Assembly (NCBI GenBank): GCA_021815695.1 | Contig: JAKAZT010000002.1 | Span: 1-52,912 of the forward strand | From: Pseudomonadota bacterium | GTDB lineage: Bacteria > Pseudomonadota > Gammaproteobacteria > Xanthomonadales > Rhodanobacteraceae | Direction of reading: 5' to 3' | Length of the DNA: 52,912 nucleotides | Part shown: positions 1 to 9,900 of the stretch, piece after piece | Layout of the letters: every line of letters begins with the position of its first letter | Position numbering within the stretch: the stretch's first letter is position 1 | Notes under the pieces: model-generated | The model's database searches: none | The model's input: the letters and a program-made list of their open reading frames with translations, nothing else | What the model was told of the DNA's origin: nothing | Made by a program: the position numbers and the translations under genes

Positions 1-180
1 GGGCGCCGGGTAGCCGGTGCCGTGCCGGATCGGGGCTGTGTCGAGTTTGATCCTGGTCATGCGCGGACGCTCGATGCGGAACCGGGGCCAGCGTAGCAAG
101 ACCGGCGACGGCTGCGGAACGCGCAGGGGTGCGGCCCGCCAGCAGGCCCGCGCGATGAGTCGTTCGCGGGATCGCCGGGA

Positions 181-1032
181 TCAGTACAGGCGCGTCCTGT
201 GATGCGCGCGCCACCAGGTCTCGGCGTCGCGTTGCGCCGAGGCCAGCTGCAGCGGGCTCATGGTTGCGCCCAGTGCGGTCATGGCCCGGTCGGTGCAGAG
301 CGCGCCCGTGCCTTTCGGCTGCGATGCCGCCTTGGCCAGCGCGTCCCAGGTGTAGGCGGCGACCGCGTTGCGCGCGATGCCGTGACCGCCCGCGTACAGC
401 ATGCCCAGCGCGCGCTGGGCGGGAACGAATCCCTGTTCGGCGGCGCGCCGGTACCAGGTCACTGCGCGCGCCGGGTCCGCCGGCACGCCGCGGCCGAACT
501 CGAAGGTCACACCGAGATTGAACTGTGCCGGCGCGAAGGTGCGGGCAGCGGCGGCAAACCAGCCCTCGGCCCTGCCGTAGCTCTGCGGCACGCCGCGTCC
601 CTGCGCGTACATCACGCCGAGATCGTTCTCGGCGTCGACGTCATCCTGCAGCGCGGCGCGGTCGAACCACTGCACGGCGCGGGCGTCGTCCTGCGGCACG
701 CCGCGGCCCTGGACATACATCACGCCGAGCAGGTGCTGGGCGGCGGGATTCCCGTGTGCGGCGTGCAGCCGGATCCAGTGCACGCCGGCCCAGCTCGCCG
801 CGTGCCCGAACAGCTGCATCACGCCGTGGCCGATTCCATACAGGTTGAGCAGCGCCTGGGTGTCCGACGGGCCGTGCACGGGCGTCGGGCGGACCGCTGG
901 GAACGTCGTCGCGTAGGCCGGCTCAATGGCGACCGGGCACGCCGGCACGGCCGCAGGCGCCGCGATCGGCAGCAGCATGCCGGCGAGGAGGCCCGGCACA
1001 GCGAGCCGGCGTGGATGACGAAGCGGATGCAT
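181..1032 (-). CDS. Secreted Sel1-like (SLR/TPR) repeat protein
   Basis: ORF with N-terminal signal-like hydrophobic stretch and repeated 'A...LGVMY.QGRGVPQD...A..WF..AA' Sel1 units. Confidence 0.85.
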   Translation of the reverse strand: MHPLRHPRRLAVPGLLAGMLLPIAAPAAVPACPVAIEPAYATTFPAVRPTPVHGPSDTQALLNLYGIGHGVMQLFGHAASWAGVHWIRLHAAHGNPAAQHLLGVMYVQGRGVPQDDARAVQWFDRAALQDDVDAENDLGVMYAQGRGVPQSYGRAEGWFAAAARTFAPAQFNLGVTFEFGRGVPADPARAVTWYRRAAEQGFVPAQRALGMLYAGGHGIARNAVAAYTWDALAKAASQPKGTGALCTDRAMTALGATMSPLQLASAQRDAETWWRAHHRTRLY

Positions 1033-1101
1033 TTCAGGGATGGCCCGGCGGCAGGGGCGCGACGATACGGTGTTCGCGTGCCGCGCGGAAGGGCCGTCTG
1101 A

Positions 1102-2088
1102 TCAGGGCTTCGGTGCCGGCGTCACGCGTACCGGCAGCGGCACGTTGCAGACGCTGATGCGGCCGGCCGGGCGCACGAACCAGGATTCGCTGCGGTCGCG
1201 GCGTGCCTCGACCAGCGCCGCGAAGGTGGCCGTGTCGGTGCGCAGCACCTCGAGTCGCGGGCGGTCGGCGAGCGGCAACTCGCCGGCGAGGCGCACGCTA
1301 AGGATGCGCGTGCGATGGGCGGGATCGCGGTAGAAACCCAGGTCGCCGCCGCCGCGCGGCAGCGCCGCCAGCAGATGCATGCCCTGAACCACGCGGCCGA
1401 CCACGGTGATGTTGCGATCGAGCTGGCGCGGCGCCTGGCCGATCACGGCATAGAGCTCGGCGCCGCTGCCGTTGTCGGGCGGATCGTCGCGCCCCACGCC
1501 GACCATGCCGTAGCAGTGCAGCAGCCAGGCCGTGTTCGTGCGCGGATCACGGCCGACCGGGAAGCCGTCGACGAAACCCGCCTGCGGCGCATAGACATCG
1601 CCGTCGGGCAGGCGCGTGAAGTCGAGTCCGATGGCGCTGCGCTGGTATTCGTCGGGCATCGCGGCGCGGGCATCCGCGGGCAAGGGCCGCGCCTTGGCGG
1701 GAATGTCCGAATCGGCGTCGCCCCACTGGGTGACGAAGTCGTCCTGCACGCGATTGATGGTCAGGCCGTCGAAAAAATGCGCGCGCGCCAGTGCCTCGAT
1801 GTTGGCGACGTGGCGTGGCGCGAAGGTCGGCGCCAGCTCGATCACCACGCGGCCCTGCGGCAAGGTCATCACCAGCGTCTGCGCCGGATCGAGCGCGCGC
1901 CAGTCGGACGGTTTGGAGGCGGCGAGCACCTGCTGCATGGTGGCGTGCGATTTTTCGGTCCTGACCGTGGCCGTGGCCGTGGCCGTGGCCGGCACCGCAC
2001 CGGCGTGTGCGGCGATCGCAACCAGCGCCAGACCCAGCACCGGCGATGCGCGGTGAGGCACGATGGATCGGGAATGCTGGCAGTGCAT
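1102..2088 (-). CDS. Cyclophilin-type peptidyl-prolyl cis-trans isomerase, exported
   Basis: Cyclophilin-like motifs ([44 protein letters not shown]) after a signal peptide-like N-terminus. Confidence 0.8.
   Translation of the reverse strand: MHCQHSRSIVPHRASPVLGLALVAIAAHAGAVPATATATATVRTEKSHATMQQVLAASKPSDWRALDPAQTLVMTLPQGRVVIELAPTFAPRHVANIEALARAHFFDGLTINRVQDDFVTQWGDADSDIPAKARPLPADARAAMPDEYQRSAIGLDFTRLPDGDVYAPQAGFVDGFPVGRDPRTNTAWLLHCYGMVGVGRDDPPDNGSGAELYAVIGQAPRQLDRNITVVGRVVQGMHLLAALPRGGGDLGFYRDPAHRTRILSVRLAGELPLADRPRLEVLRTDTATFAALVEARRDRSESWFVRPAGRISVCNVPLPVRVTPAPKP
1965..1991. repeat. Hexanucleotide microsatellite (GTGGCC)4, encodes TATATATA-type linker in the cyclophilin gene
   Basis: ccgtggccgtggccgtggccgtggcc read directly; minus-strand translation ATATATATV. 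Confidence 0.85.
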
Positions 2089-2150
2089 GCGCAGGCTCCG
2101 CGGTTGCCGATGTCGCAGGATAGCGCCGGCGGGTCCGAATGCCGGAGCGC

Positions 2151-2200
2151 GGCCCCTTCCCCCGGCGGAGCCGGGGGAGAGGGCCGGGTGAGGGACAGCG
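2151..2200. repeat. Intergenic palindromic repeat (REP-like; spurious peptide '[13 protein letters not shown]')
   Basis: ggccccTTCCCCCGGCggaGCCGGGGGAgagggcc: 9-bp perfect stem with GGA loop plus outer GGCCC/GGGCC arms, followed by gggtgaggg. Confidence 0.7.
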
Positions 2201-2240
2201 TCCCCGCCAGGGGCTCGCGGTCGTTCGGAATTCCCGCCGC

Positions 2241-5200
2241 TCAGTCGAACGGCCGGATCACGTCCTCGCCCTGCTCCTCGGTGCCGTCGCTGTGGTCGCC
2301 GCCGAGCCGGCGCACGATCACGTAGAACACCGGGATCATGAAAATGCCGATCAGGGTTGCGCCGAGCATGCCGCCGATCACGCCGGTACCGATGGCCTGG
2401 CGGCTGTTGGCGCCGGCGCCGCTGGAGATCGCCAGCGGCATCACGCCGAGGATGAACGACAGCGAAGTCATCAGGATCGGTCGCAGGCGCAGCCGCGCCG
2501 CCTCCATCGTCGCCGCGATCAGGCCCTTGCCCTCCTTGAGCTGCAGCTCGCGCGCGAACTCGACGATCAGGATCGCGTTCTTGGCCGACAGGCCGATGAT
2601 CGCGATCAGTCCGACCTTGAAGTAGATGTCATCCGACAGCCCGCGCAGGAAGGTCAGCGCCAGCGAGCCGAGCACGCCCAGCGGTACCACCAGCAGTACC
2701 GCGACCGGGATCGACCAGCTCTCGTACAGTGCCGCCAGCGCCAGGAACACCACGATCAGGCTCATGCCGTAGACGATCGGCGCCTGCGCGCCGGAGAGCA
2801 CTTCCTGCAGCGACTGCCCGGTCCATTCGTAGCTGATGCCCTTGGGCAGGTCGCGGTCGATGATGTTCTGCATCGCCGTCATCGCCTGGCCCGAGCTGAC
2901 GCCCGGCGCGGCATTGCCGACGATCTCGATCGACGGATAGCCGTTGTAGCTGTCGAGCACCGGCGGTCCCAGGGTCCACTTGGCCGTGGTCACGGTCGAC
3001 AGCGGAACCATCGCGCCGCTGCTGCTGCGCACGTAGAAATCGTGCAAGGCCTGCGGGCTCATGCGGTAGGGCGCATCGGCCTCGAGCAGCACGCGCAGCA
3101 CGCGGCCACCGTAGTTGAAGTCGTCGGCGTATACCGGCGCCAGCATCAGCTGCAGGGCGCTGTAGACGTCGGTGACCGAGAGTCCCATCGACGCCGCCTG
3201 CACGCGGTCGACGTGCAGTTGCAGCTGCGGCGCATCGGCGAGCCCGTTGGGACGCACGCCGTTGAGTAGCGGGCTCTGCGCGGCCTTCTGCAGCAGGATG
3301 TTCTGCGCGGCGAGCAGCTGCTCGCGACTCAGTCCGGCGCGGTTTTCCAGCTCCAGGTCGAAGCCGCCGAACTGGCTGAGGCCGCGGATCGCCGGCAGGT
3401 TGACGACGAAGATCTGCGCGCCCTTGATGCCGTACAACGCGCCGTTGGCCCAGTTGATGAACGCGCCGATCTGTTCGTCGGGTTTGGTGCGCGCGCTCCA
3501 CGGCTTGAGGCGGATGAAGGCGAGGCCGACGTTTTCGCCGGAGCCGATGAAGCTGAAGCCGGCGACGTCGACCATGCCCTCGACGGCGGGGTTCTTCAGG
3601 ATCACGTTTTCCATCTGCTCGAGCACGGCGGAGGTGCGCTGAAGGGTGGCGCCGGGCGGCAACTGCACGATGGCGAAGGCGTAGCCCTGGTCCTCCTCGG
3701 GCAGGAAGCTGGTCGGCAGCTTCCAGAACAGCACGCCGACCAGCACGATGATCAGCGCGTAGACGAACATCCAGCGCGGCGTATGCCGGATCGCCGAACG
3801 CACGCGATCGAGATAGCGCCGCTGCATGCGTGCGAACCAGCGGTTGAACCAGCCCAGCGCGCGATTCTCGTGATCGACCGGCTTGATCAGGCTGGCGCAC
3901 AGCGCCGGGGTGAAGCTCAGCGCCATCAGCGCCGAGATGCCCATCGAGATGGCGATGGTCAGCGAGAACTGCCGGTAGATCGCGCCGACGCTGCCCGACA
4001 GCAGCGCCGCCGGGATGAACACCGCCGCCAGCACCAGGGTGATGGCGATGATCGCGCCGGTGATCTGCTGCATCGCGAGGATGGTGGCCTCGCGCGGGGC
4101 GAGGCCTTCCTCGGTGATGTGGCGTTCGACGTTTTCCACCACCACGATGGCGTCGTCCACCACCAGACCGATCGCCAGCACCATGCCGAACAGGGTCAGG
4201 ATGTTGATCGAGAAGCCGGCGATGTAGAGACCCGCGAAGGTGCCCAGCAGCGCCACCGGCACCACCAGGGTCGGGATCAGCGTGGCGCGCAGGTTCTGCA
4301 GGAACAGGTACATCACCAGGAACACCAGCACGATCGCCTCGAACAGGGTCTTGACCACCTCGTCGATGGAAATGCTGACGAAGGTCGTGCTGTCGTAGGG
4401 CGAGAACCAGGTGATGCCCGAGGGCAGCGTCGACACGATCTGGTCCATCTTCGCGCGCACCGCGGCGGCGACCGTGAGCGCGTTGGCGCCGGGCAGCAAC
4501 TGCAGGCCGAGGCCGGCCATCGGCTGGCGGTTGTAGCGCGCCGCGAAGGCGTAGTTGTAGGGCGCCAGCTCGACGCGGGCGACGTCACCGAGATGCACCG
4601 TGGTGCCGTTGCTGTCGGTGCGCAGGATGATGTCGGCGAACTGCTGCGGCGTGGTGAAGCGGCTTTCGCCGTTGACCGTCGCGGTGATTGCCTGGCCGGC
4701 CAGCGAGGGTGCGGCGCCGATCGCGCCGGCGGCGGTCTGCACGTTCTGCGCGCGCACCGCGGCGAGCACGTCCGTCGCCGACAGTCCGTAGCCCTGCAGC
4801 TTGCGCGGATCGAGCCAGATGCGCATCGCGTATTCGGAGCCGAACTGGTTGGCGCTGCCGATGCCGGGGATGCGCAGGATCGGATCGAGCACCTGCGCCG
4901 AGAGCATGTTGTTCAGCGCGTAGGCGTCGATCTGCGGATTGCTCGAGCGCAGCGCAACCACCATCAGGAAGCCGGCATTGGCCTTGTTGACCGTCACGCC
5001 GTTGGCGATGACCTCGGCCGGCAGCCGCGGCTCGGCGACGGCGACGCGGTTCTGCACCTGCACCGCGGCGATGTCGAGGTTGGTGCCGTTGCGGAACGTC
5101 GCCGTGATGTTCGAGCCGCCATCGGAGCTCGACGACGAGCTGAAGTAGAGCAGGCCGTCGAGTCCGGTCAGCTGCTGCTCGATCACCGAGGTCACGGTGT

Positions 5201-5375
5201 CCTCGACCACCTGGGCGCTGGCGCCCGGGTAGCTGGTGCTGATCACCACGCTGGGCGGCGCGATCTCGGGATAGGCCTCGACCGGCAGGCGGAAGATCGC
5301 GGCGATGCCGCACAGCATGATCAGGATCGCGATCACCCACGCGAAGATCGGGCGGTCAATGAAGAAACGGGGCAT
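2241..5375 (-). CDS. RND (HAE1 family) multidrug efflux permease, AcrB/MexB-like
   Basis: 1044 aa; [17 protein letters not shown] start, [14 protein letters not shown] and [14 protein letters not shown] motifs. Confidence 0.95.
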   Translation of the reverse strand: MPRFFIDRPIFAWVIAILIMLCGIAAIFRLPVEAYPEIAPPSVVISTSYPGASAQVVEDTVTSVIEQQLTGLDGLLYFSSSSSSDGGSNITATFRNGTNLDIAAVQVQNRVAVAEPRLPAEVIANGVTVNKANAGFLMVVALRSSNPQIDAYALNNMLSAQVLDPILRIPGIGSANQFGSEYAMRIWLDPRKLQGYGLSATDVLAAVRAQNVQTAAGAIGAAPSLAGQAITATVNGESRFTTPQQFADIILRTDSNGTTVHLGDVARVELAPYNYAFAARYNRQPMAGLGLQLLPGANALTVAAAVRAKMDQIVSTLPSGITWFSPYDSTTFVSISIDEVVKTLFEAIVLVFLVMYLFLQNLRATLIPTLVVPVALLGTFAGLYIAGFSINILTLFGMVLAIGLVVDDAIVVVENVERHITEEGLAPREATILAMQQITGAIIAITLVLAAVFIPAALLSGSVGAIYRQFSLTIAISMGISALMALSFTPALCASLIKPVDHENRALGWFNRWFARMQRRYLDRVRSAIRHTPRWMFVYALIIVLVGVLFWKLPTSFLPEEDQGYAFAIVQLPPGATLQRTSAVLEQMENVILKNPAVEGMVDVAGFSFIGSGENVGLAFIRLKPWSARTKPDEQIGAFINWANGALYGIKGAQIFVVNLPAIRGLSQFGGFDLELENRAGLSREQLLAAQNILLQKAAQSPLLNGVRPNGLADAPQLQLHVDRVQAASMGLSVTDVYSALQLMLAPVYADDFNYGGRVLRVLLEADAPYRMSPQALHDFYVRSSSGAMVPLSTVTTAKWTLGPPVLDSYNGYPSIEIVGNAAPGVSSGQAMTAMQNIIDRDLPKGISYEWTGQSLQEVLSGAQAPIVYGMSLIVVFLALAALYESWSIPVAVLLVVPLGVLGSLALTFLRGLSDDIYFKVGLIAIIGLSAKNAILIVEFARELQLKEGKGLIAATMEAARLRLRPILMTSLSFILGVMPLAISSGAGANSRQAIGTGVIGGMLGATLIGIFMIPVFYVIVRRLGGDHSDGTEEQGEDVIRPFD

Positions 5376-5384
5376 GGCGAGTCC

Positions 5385-6527
5385 TCAGCCCTGGGCCGGC
5401 TTGCCGGCGCCGGGCGCGGCGACGCGCGCGGGAGCGCCGGGCTTGACCTTCTGCACGCCGTCGACGATCACGCGCTGGCCGTTGTCGAGGCCGCCGGTGA
5501 CGATCCAGGCGCTGCCACGCATCTCGCCCAGTTGCACCGGCTGCTGCACGACGATGCCGTTGCCGTCGAGCACGTACACGAAGGCGCCCTTGGGATCGCG
5601 CAGCACCGCGGCCTGCGGCAGCAGGAACACGTGATCGAGGGTGCCGACGTGCAGGCGCACGGTGACGAACAGGCCCGGCAGCAGGTTGCGGTCGGGGTTG
5701 GGGATCAGCGCGCGCAACTGCACGGCGCCGGTTTGCGGGTCCACCGCCATGTCGGAAAAGTCCAGCGTGCCGGAGTGCGCGTAGACCCGGCCATCGGGCA
5801 GCACCAGTTGCACCGCCGGGATGCCGCCGGCGCTCGGCTTGAGCTGGCCGGCCGCCTGCGCGGCGCGCAGCTGTTCGACCTCGGAATACGGCTCGCTGAA
5901 GTAGGCGTAGATCGGATCGATGCGCTCGACCGTGGTCATCGGCGTGCCGGCGGACGCGCTGACCAGCGCGCCGACGGTGGTCAGCGCGATGCCGGCACGG
6001 CCGGTGATCGGTGACTTCACCGTGGCATAGGACAGATTCAGCCGCGCCGCCTCGACGTTGGCGGCGGCCTGCCGCACGGCGGCGGCGGCACTGCGCGCCG
6101 TGGCGTTGGCGTCGTCGTAGGTCTGCCGCGCGATCAGCCCGCGCCTGACCAGATCGGCATAGCGGCTGGCGGTTTGCTCGGCATTGACGGCGGTCGCCTG
6201 CGCCTGTGCCAGCGTCGCGCGCTGCGCGTCCAGCGCCGCCTGCAGCGGCGCCGGATCGATGCGAAACAGCACCTGGCCGGCCTTGACGTCGCTGCCCTCG
6301 GTATACGCCAGCTGCAGCACGTTGCCGGTCACGCGCGCGTTGACCTGTGCGGTCAGCGTCGGCGTCAGCCGGCCGACCAGATCGCGCGTCAGCGGCAGAT
6401 TCACGGCGCGCGCGGTGACCACCTCCACTTCCGGCGGCGGTGGCGTGAAGCTGGGCGCCTTGCTGCAGGCTGTCACCAGCAGGATGCCGGCGACGAGCAG
6501 GAGCTGGCGCGGGAGAGAGCGGATCAT
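5385..6527 (-). CDS. RND efflux periplasmic adaptor (membrane fusion lipoprotein), AcrA/MexA-like
   Basis: Start reassigned to MIRSLPRQLLLVAGILLVTAC (lipobox LVTAC); lipoyl/HlyD motifs; directly upstream of the permease. Confidence 0.92.
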   Translation of the reverse strand: MIRSLPRQLLLVAGILLVTACSKAPSFTPPPPEVEVVTARAVNLPLTRDLVGRLTPTLTAQVNARVTGNVLQLAYTEGSDVKAGQVLFRIDPAPLQAALDAQRATLAQAQATAVNAEQTASRYADLVRRGLIARQTYDDANATARSAAAAVRQAAANVEAARLNLSYATVKSPITGRAGIALTTVGALVSASAGTPMTTVERIDPIYAYFSEPYSEVEQLRAAQAAGQLKPSAGGIPAVQLVLPDGRVYAHSGTLDFSDMAVDPQTGAVQLRALIPNPDRNLLPGLFVTVRLHVGTLDHVFLLPQAAVLRDPKGAFVYVLDGNGIVVQQPVQLGEMRGSAWIVTGGLDNGQRVIVDGVQKVKPGAPARVAAPGAGKPAQG

Positions 6528-6690
6528 GGTGCGGCTCCAGGGGCAATCAAGGCAGGCGGACGTCGATCGGGCGGGGCATGCGGCGGCGGCAGGCGGCTGA
6601 TCCGCGAGGTGTGAGCAGGCCATCGGCGCCCGCCTCGCGAGGGGGTTGACGCCGCGCAAGAACTGCTGCCGTCGTTCAAGTGCACCACTC

Positions 6691-6720
6691 AGTTTAGTTA
6701 TTTGTGCGAGCCAGGGTCAA
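6691..6720 (-). promoter_or_regulatory. Candidate sigma70 promoter for the RND operon (TTGACC-N18-TAAACT)
   Basis: Minus-strand TTGACC at 6720-6715 and TAAACT at 6696-6691 upstream of the adaptor gene. Confidence 0.4.
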
Positions 6721-6909
6721 GCGGGGCGGGGGCCGACTGGATGCAGTGGCCGGCAGCGCCGTTTTGTGCTTGCGATCCTGTTCGCGGGATGTCGCGTGGA
6801 CGCCTGAACCTTGGCGGAAAGTGCTTGCCTCCGGTTCCGGCCGGCGTGTATCAGGGCGCGGTCGAAGCGATATGCTTGTGCGATTTCTTCACTAGCAACT
6901 GGACTACCC

Positions 6910-9900
6910 ATGCCATCGAATCACGCGCTTGAGGCATCCACACCGGCCTCGCGGCTGCTTGAAGAGGTCATCGCCCGTCTGCCCGGCACCCGCAGCGCCG
7001 AGGCGCAGGTGCTGGTGCCGGCACTGCTGGCGCGGGCGCCGGCCGAGGAGCTGGCGCTGCGTGATGCCGCCGACTGGGCGGCGCTGACCCTGGATCTGCT
7101 CGACTTCCTGCGGCTGCGCCGCAGTGGTCATGCCGCGGTGCGCGTCTTCAATCCGGTCCGCGCCGGGCATGGCTGGGAGAGTCCGTACACGGTGGTGCAG
7201 ATCGTCACCGACGACATGCCGTTTCTGGTCGATTCGGTCGGGATGGCGCTGCAGGCGGCCGGGCTGGAGATCCATGCCCTGCTGCATCCGGTGCTGGCGT
7301 GCAGACGCGACGCCGGCGGGAATCTGCTGGCGCTGCGTGACGGCACGCCCGAGTCGCTGACCCATGTCGAGGTGGATCGTCTGGCCGACGGCGCCGACAT
7401 CGCGCGCGTGACCAGGGCGATCGAGAGTGCGCTCGAGGACGTGCGTCTGGCGGTCAGCGACTGGCCGGCGATCCGCACGCGCATGCTGGCGATCGCGGAC
7501 GAGCTGCCCGCGCGCAGCGGACCGCTGTCGCCGCAGGATCGGGCCGAAGCCCAGGAATTCCTGCGCTGGGTCGCGGACGATCATTTCACCTTTCTCGGCT
7601 ACCGCGAATACGAGGTCGCCGCCAAGGGCGGCGACGAGGTGCTGGACGCGCGCGCCGGATCCGGTCTCGGCATCCTGCGCATCCCCGAGCGGCGGCTGAC
7701 GCCGCGCTCGCTGAAATCGCTGGTGGCCAACAGCCTGCCGCAGTCGGGCGCGGTCGACGCGATCATCCTGACCAAGACCAACGCCCGCGCCACCGTGCAT
7801 CGCCCCGGTTACATGGACTACATCGGCGTGCTGCGCTTCGATGCCTCCGGCAAGCCGGTGGCCGAGCAGCGTTTCCTCGGGCTGTTCACCTCCGGCGCCT
7901 ACATGCGGCGGCCGCAGGACGTGCCGCTGGTGCGGCGGAAGTTCGAGGCGGTGATGGAGCGCTCGGCGCTGCGTCGCGATTCGCACTCCGGCAAGGCGCT
8001 GCGGCACATTCTCGAGACCCTGCCGCGCGACGAGTTGTTTCAGTGCAGCGAGGACGAGTTGTACGCCATCGCCAGCGGCATCCTCGAGCTGGGCGAGCGC
8101 GCCCGCACGCGGCTGTTCGTGCGCGCCGACCGCTATGGCCGGTTCTATTCGTGTCTGGCGTTCCTGCCGCGCGAGCGTTTCACCGCCGGCGTGCGCGAGA
8201 AGATCGAGCAGATGCTGCGCGAAGCACTGGATGGCGAGCAGGTGGACGCCACGGTGTTGCTGGACGAATCGGCGCTGGCGCGGCTGCACGTGGTCGTGCG
8301 GCTGCGCGCCGGCGCTCGCCCGCAGGTCGACGCAGCCGCGCTCGAACTGCGCCTGACCGCGCTGGTGCGCAACTGGCAGGACGATCTGCGCGAGTGCCTG
8401 GTGCGGCGCTGCGGCGAGGAGCGCGGTCTGCGCCTGGCCGCACGCTACGGCCGCGCGCTGCCGGCCGGCTACATCGAGGAAGTCACGCCCGAGATCGCCG
8501 CCGCCGATGTCGAGCATCTCGCCGCGCTGGCCGGACCCGACGATCTGCGCATGTCGCTGTACCGCGCACCGCGTGGCGGTGGTCTGCGCTTCAAGCTGAT
8601 CCACTTCGGGGCGCCGATCGCGTTGTCGCTGGCGTTGCCGATGCTGGAGAACATGGGCGTGCGCATGCTCGCCGAGCATGTCTACCCGCTGTCGCTGCAA
8701 GGTTCCGAGCTGACCATCCACGACTTCGAGCTGGAGGCGCCGCCGGTACTGGCCTTCGAACTCGGCGAGCTGGCCGACGGCTTCGAGCGCGCCTTCGCGG
8801 CGGTCTACCGCGGCCAGGCCGAGAGCGACACCTTCAACCGGCTGGTGCTGACCGCGCGGCTCGACTGGCGCCTGGTTGCGCTGCTGCGCGGCTACTGCAA
8901 GTACTTGCTGCAGGTCGGCGTGCCGTTCTCGCAGGCGTACATGGAGGAAACCCTCAATCGCTATCCGCTGATCGCCGGTCTGCTGGTGGAGCTGTTCCTG
9001 GCCAAGTTCGATCCGCGCCGCGAGACGCTGCCCGCGGCCGGGCTGGAGGCAGCGCGCGCGCGCCTGACCGCCGAGCTCGACGCGCTGCTGCCGGGTGATG
9101 TCTCGCGCACGCATCCGCAGCTGGCGGCGGACCTGGTGGATGCGCTGGGCGCGCCACGCGCGGCGCAGATCGATGCGGTGATCGCCACCCTCAAGGTGCT
9201 GTTCGACGGCGTCGCCAGCCTCGACGAGGACCGCATCCTGCGCAGCTTCATGGGCGTGATCCGCGCCACCCTGCGCACCGGCTTCTTCCAGACCCGCGAC
9301 GGCCGGCTGCGCGACTACATCGCCTGCAAGTTCGACAGCGCTCAGGTCCCCGATCTGCCCAAACCGCGGCCCTATCGCGAGATCTTCGTCTACAGCCCGC
9401 GCGTCGAGGGCGTGCATCTGCGCTTCGGCCCGGTGGCGCGCGGCGGTTTGCGCTGGTCGGACCGGCGCGAGGATTTCCGCACCGAGGTGCTGGGCCTGGT
9501 CAAGGCGCAGATGGTCAAGAACACGGTGATCGTGCCGGTCGGCTCCAAGGGCGGCTTCTTCGTCAAGCGCCCGCCCGTCGGCGCAGATCGCGAGGCGCAA
9601 CTGGCCGAGGGCGTCGCCTGCTACCGGTTGTTCATCAACGGCCTGCTCGATCTCACCGACAATCTCGTCGATGGCAGGGTCGTGCCGCCGGCCGACGTGA
9701 TCCGTCACGATGCCGACGATCCCTACCTGGTGGTCGCCGCCGACAAGGGCACCGCGACGTTTTCCGACATCGCCAACGGCATTGCGCTCGAACACGGCTA
9801 CTGGCTGGGCGATGCCTTCGCTTCGGGCGGCTCCCACGGCTACGACCACAAGGGCATGGCGATCACCGCGCGCGGCGGCTGGGAATCGGTGAAGCGCCAC

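Noticed and set aside
43-56. GAGTTTGATCCTGG matches 14 nt of the conserved 5' end of 16S rRNA (27F primer site)
   Set aside because: Identity stops immediately (TCATGCGCGG instead of CTCAGATTGAAC), and no further rRNA sequence or structure follows; treated as chance or at most a tiny remnant.
3783-6014. 743-aa ORF antisense to the RND permease and adaptor genes
   Set aside because: Low-complexity H/R/D/A-rich antisense shadow spanning two well-supported genes.
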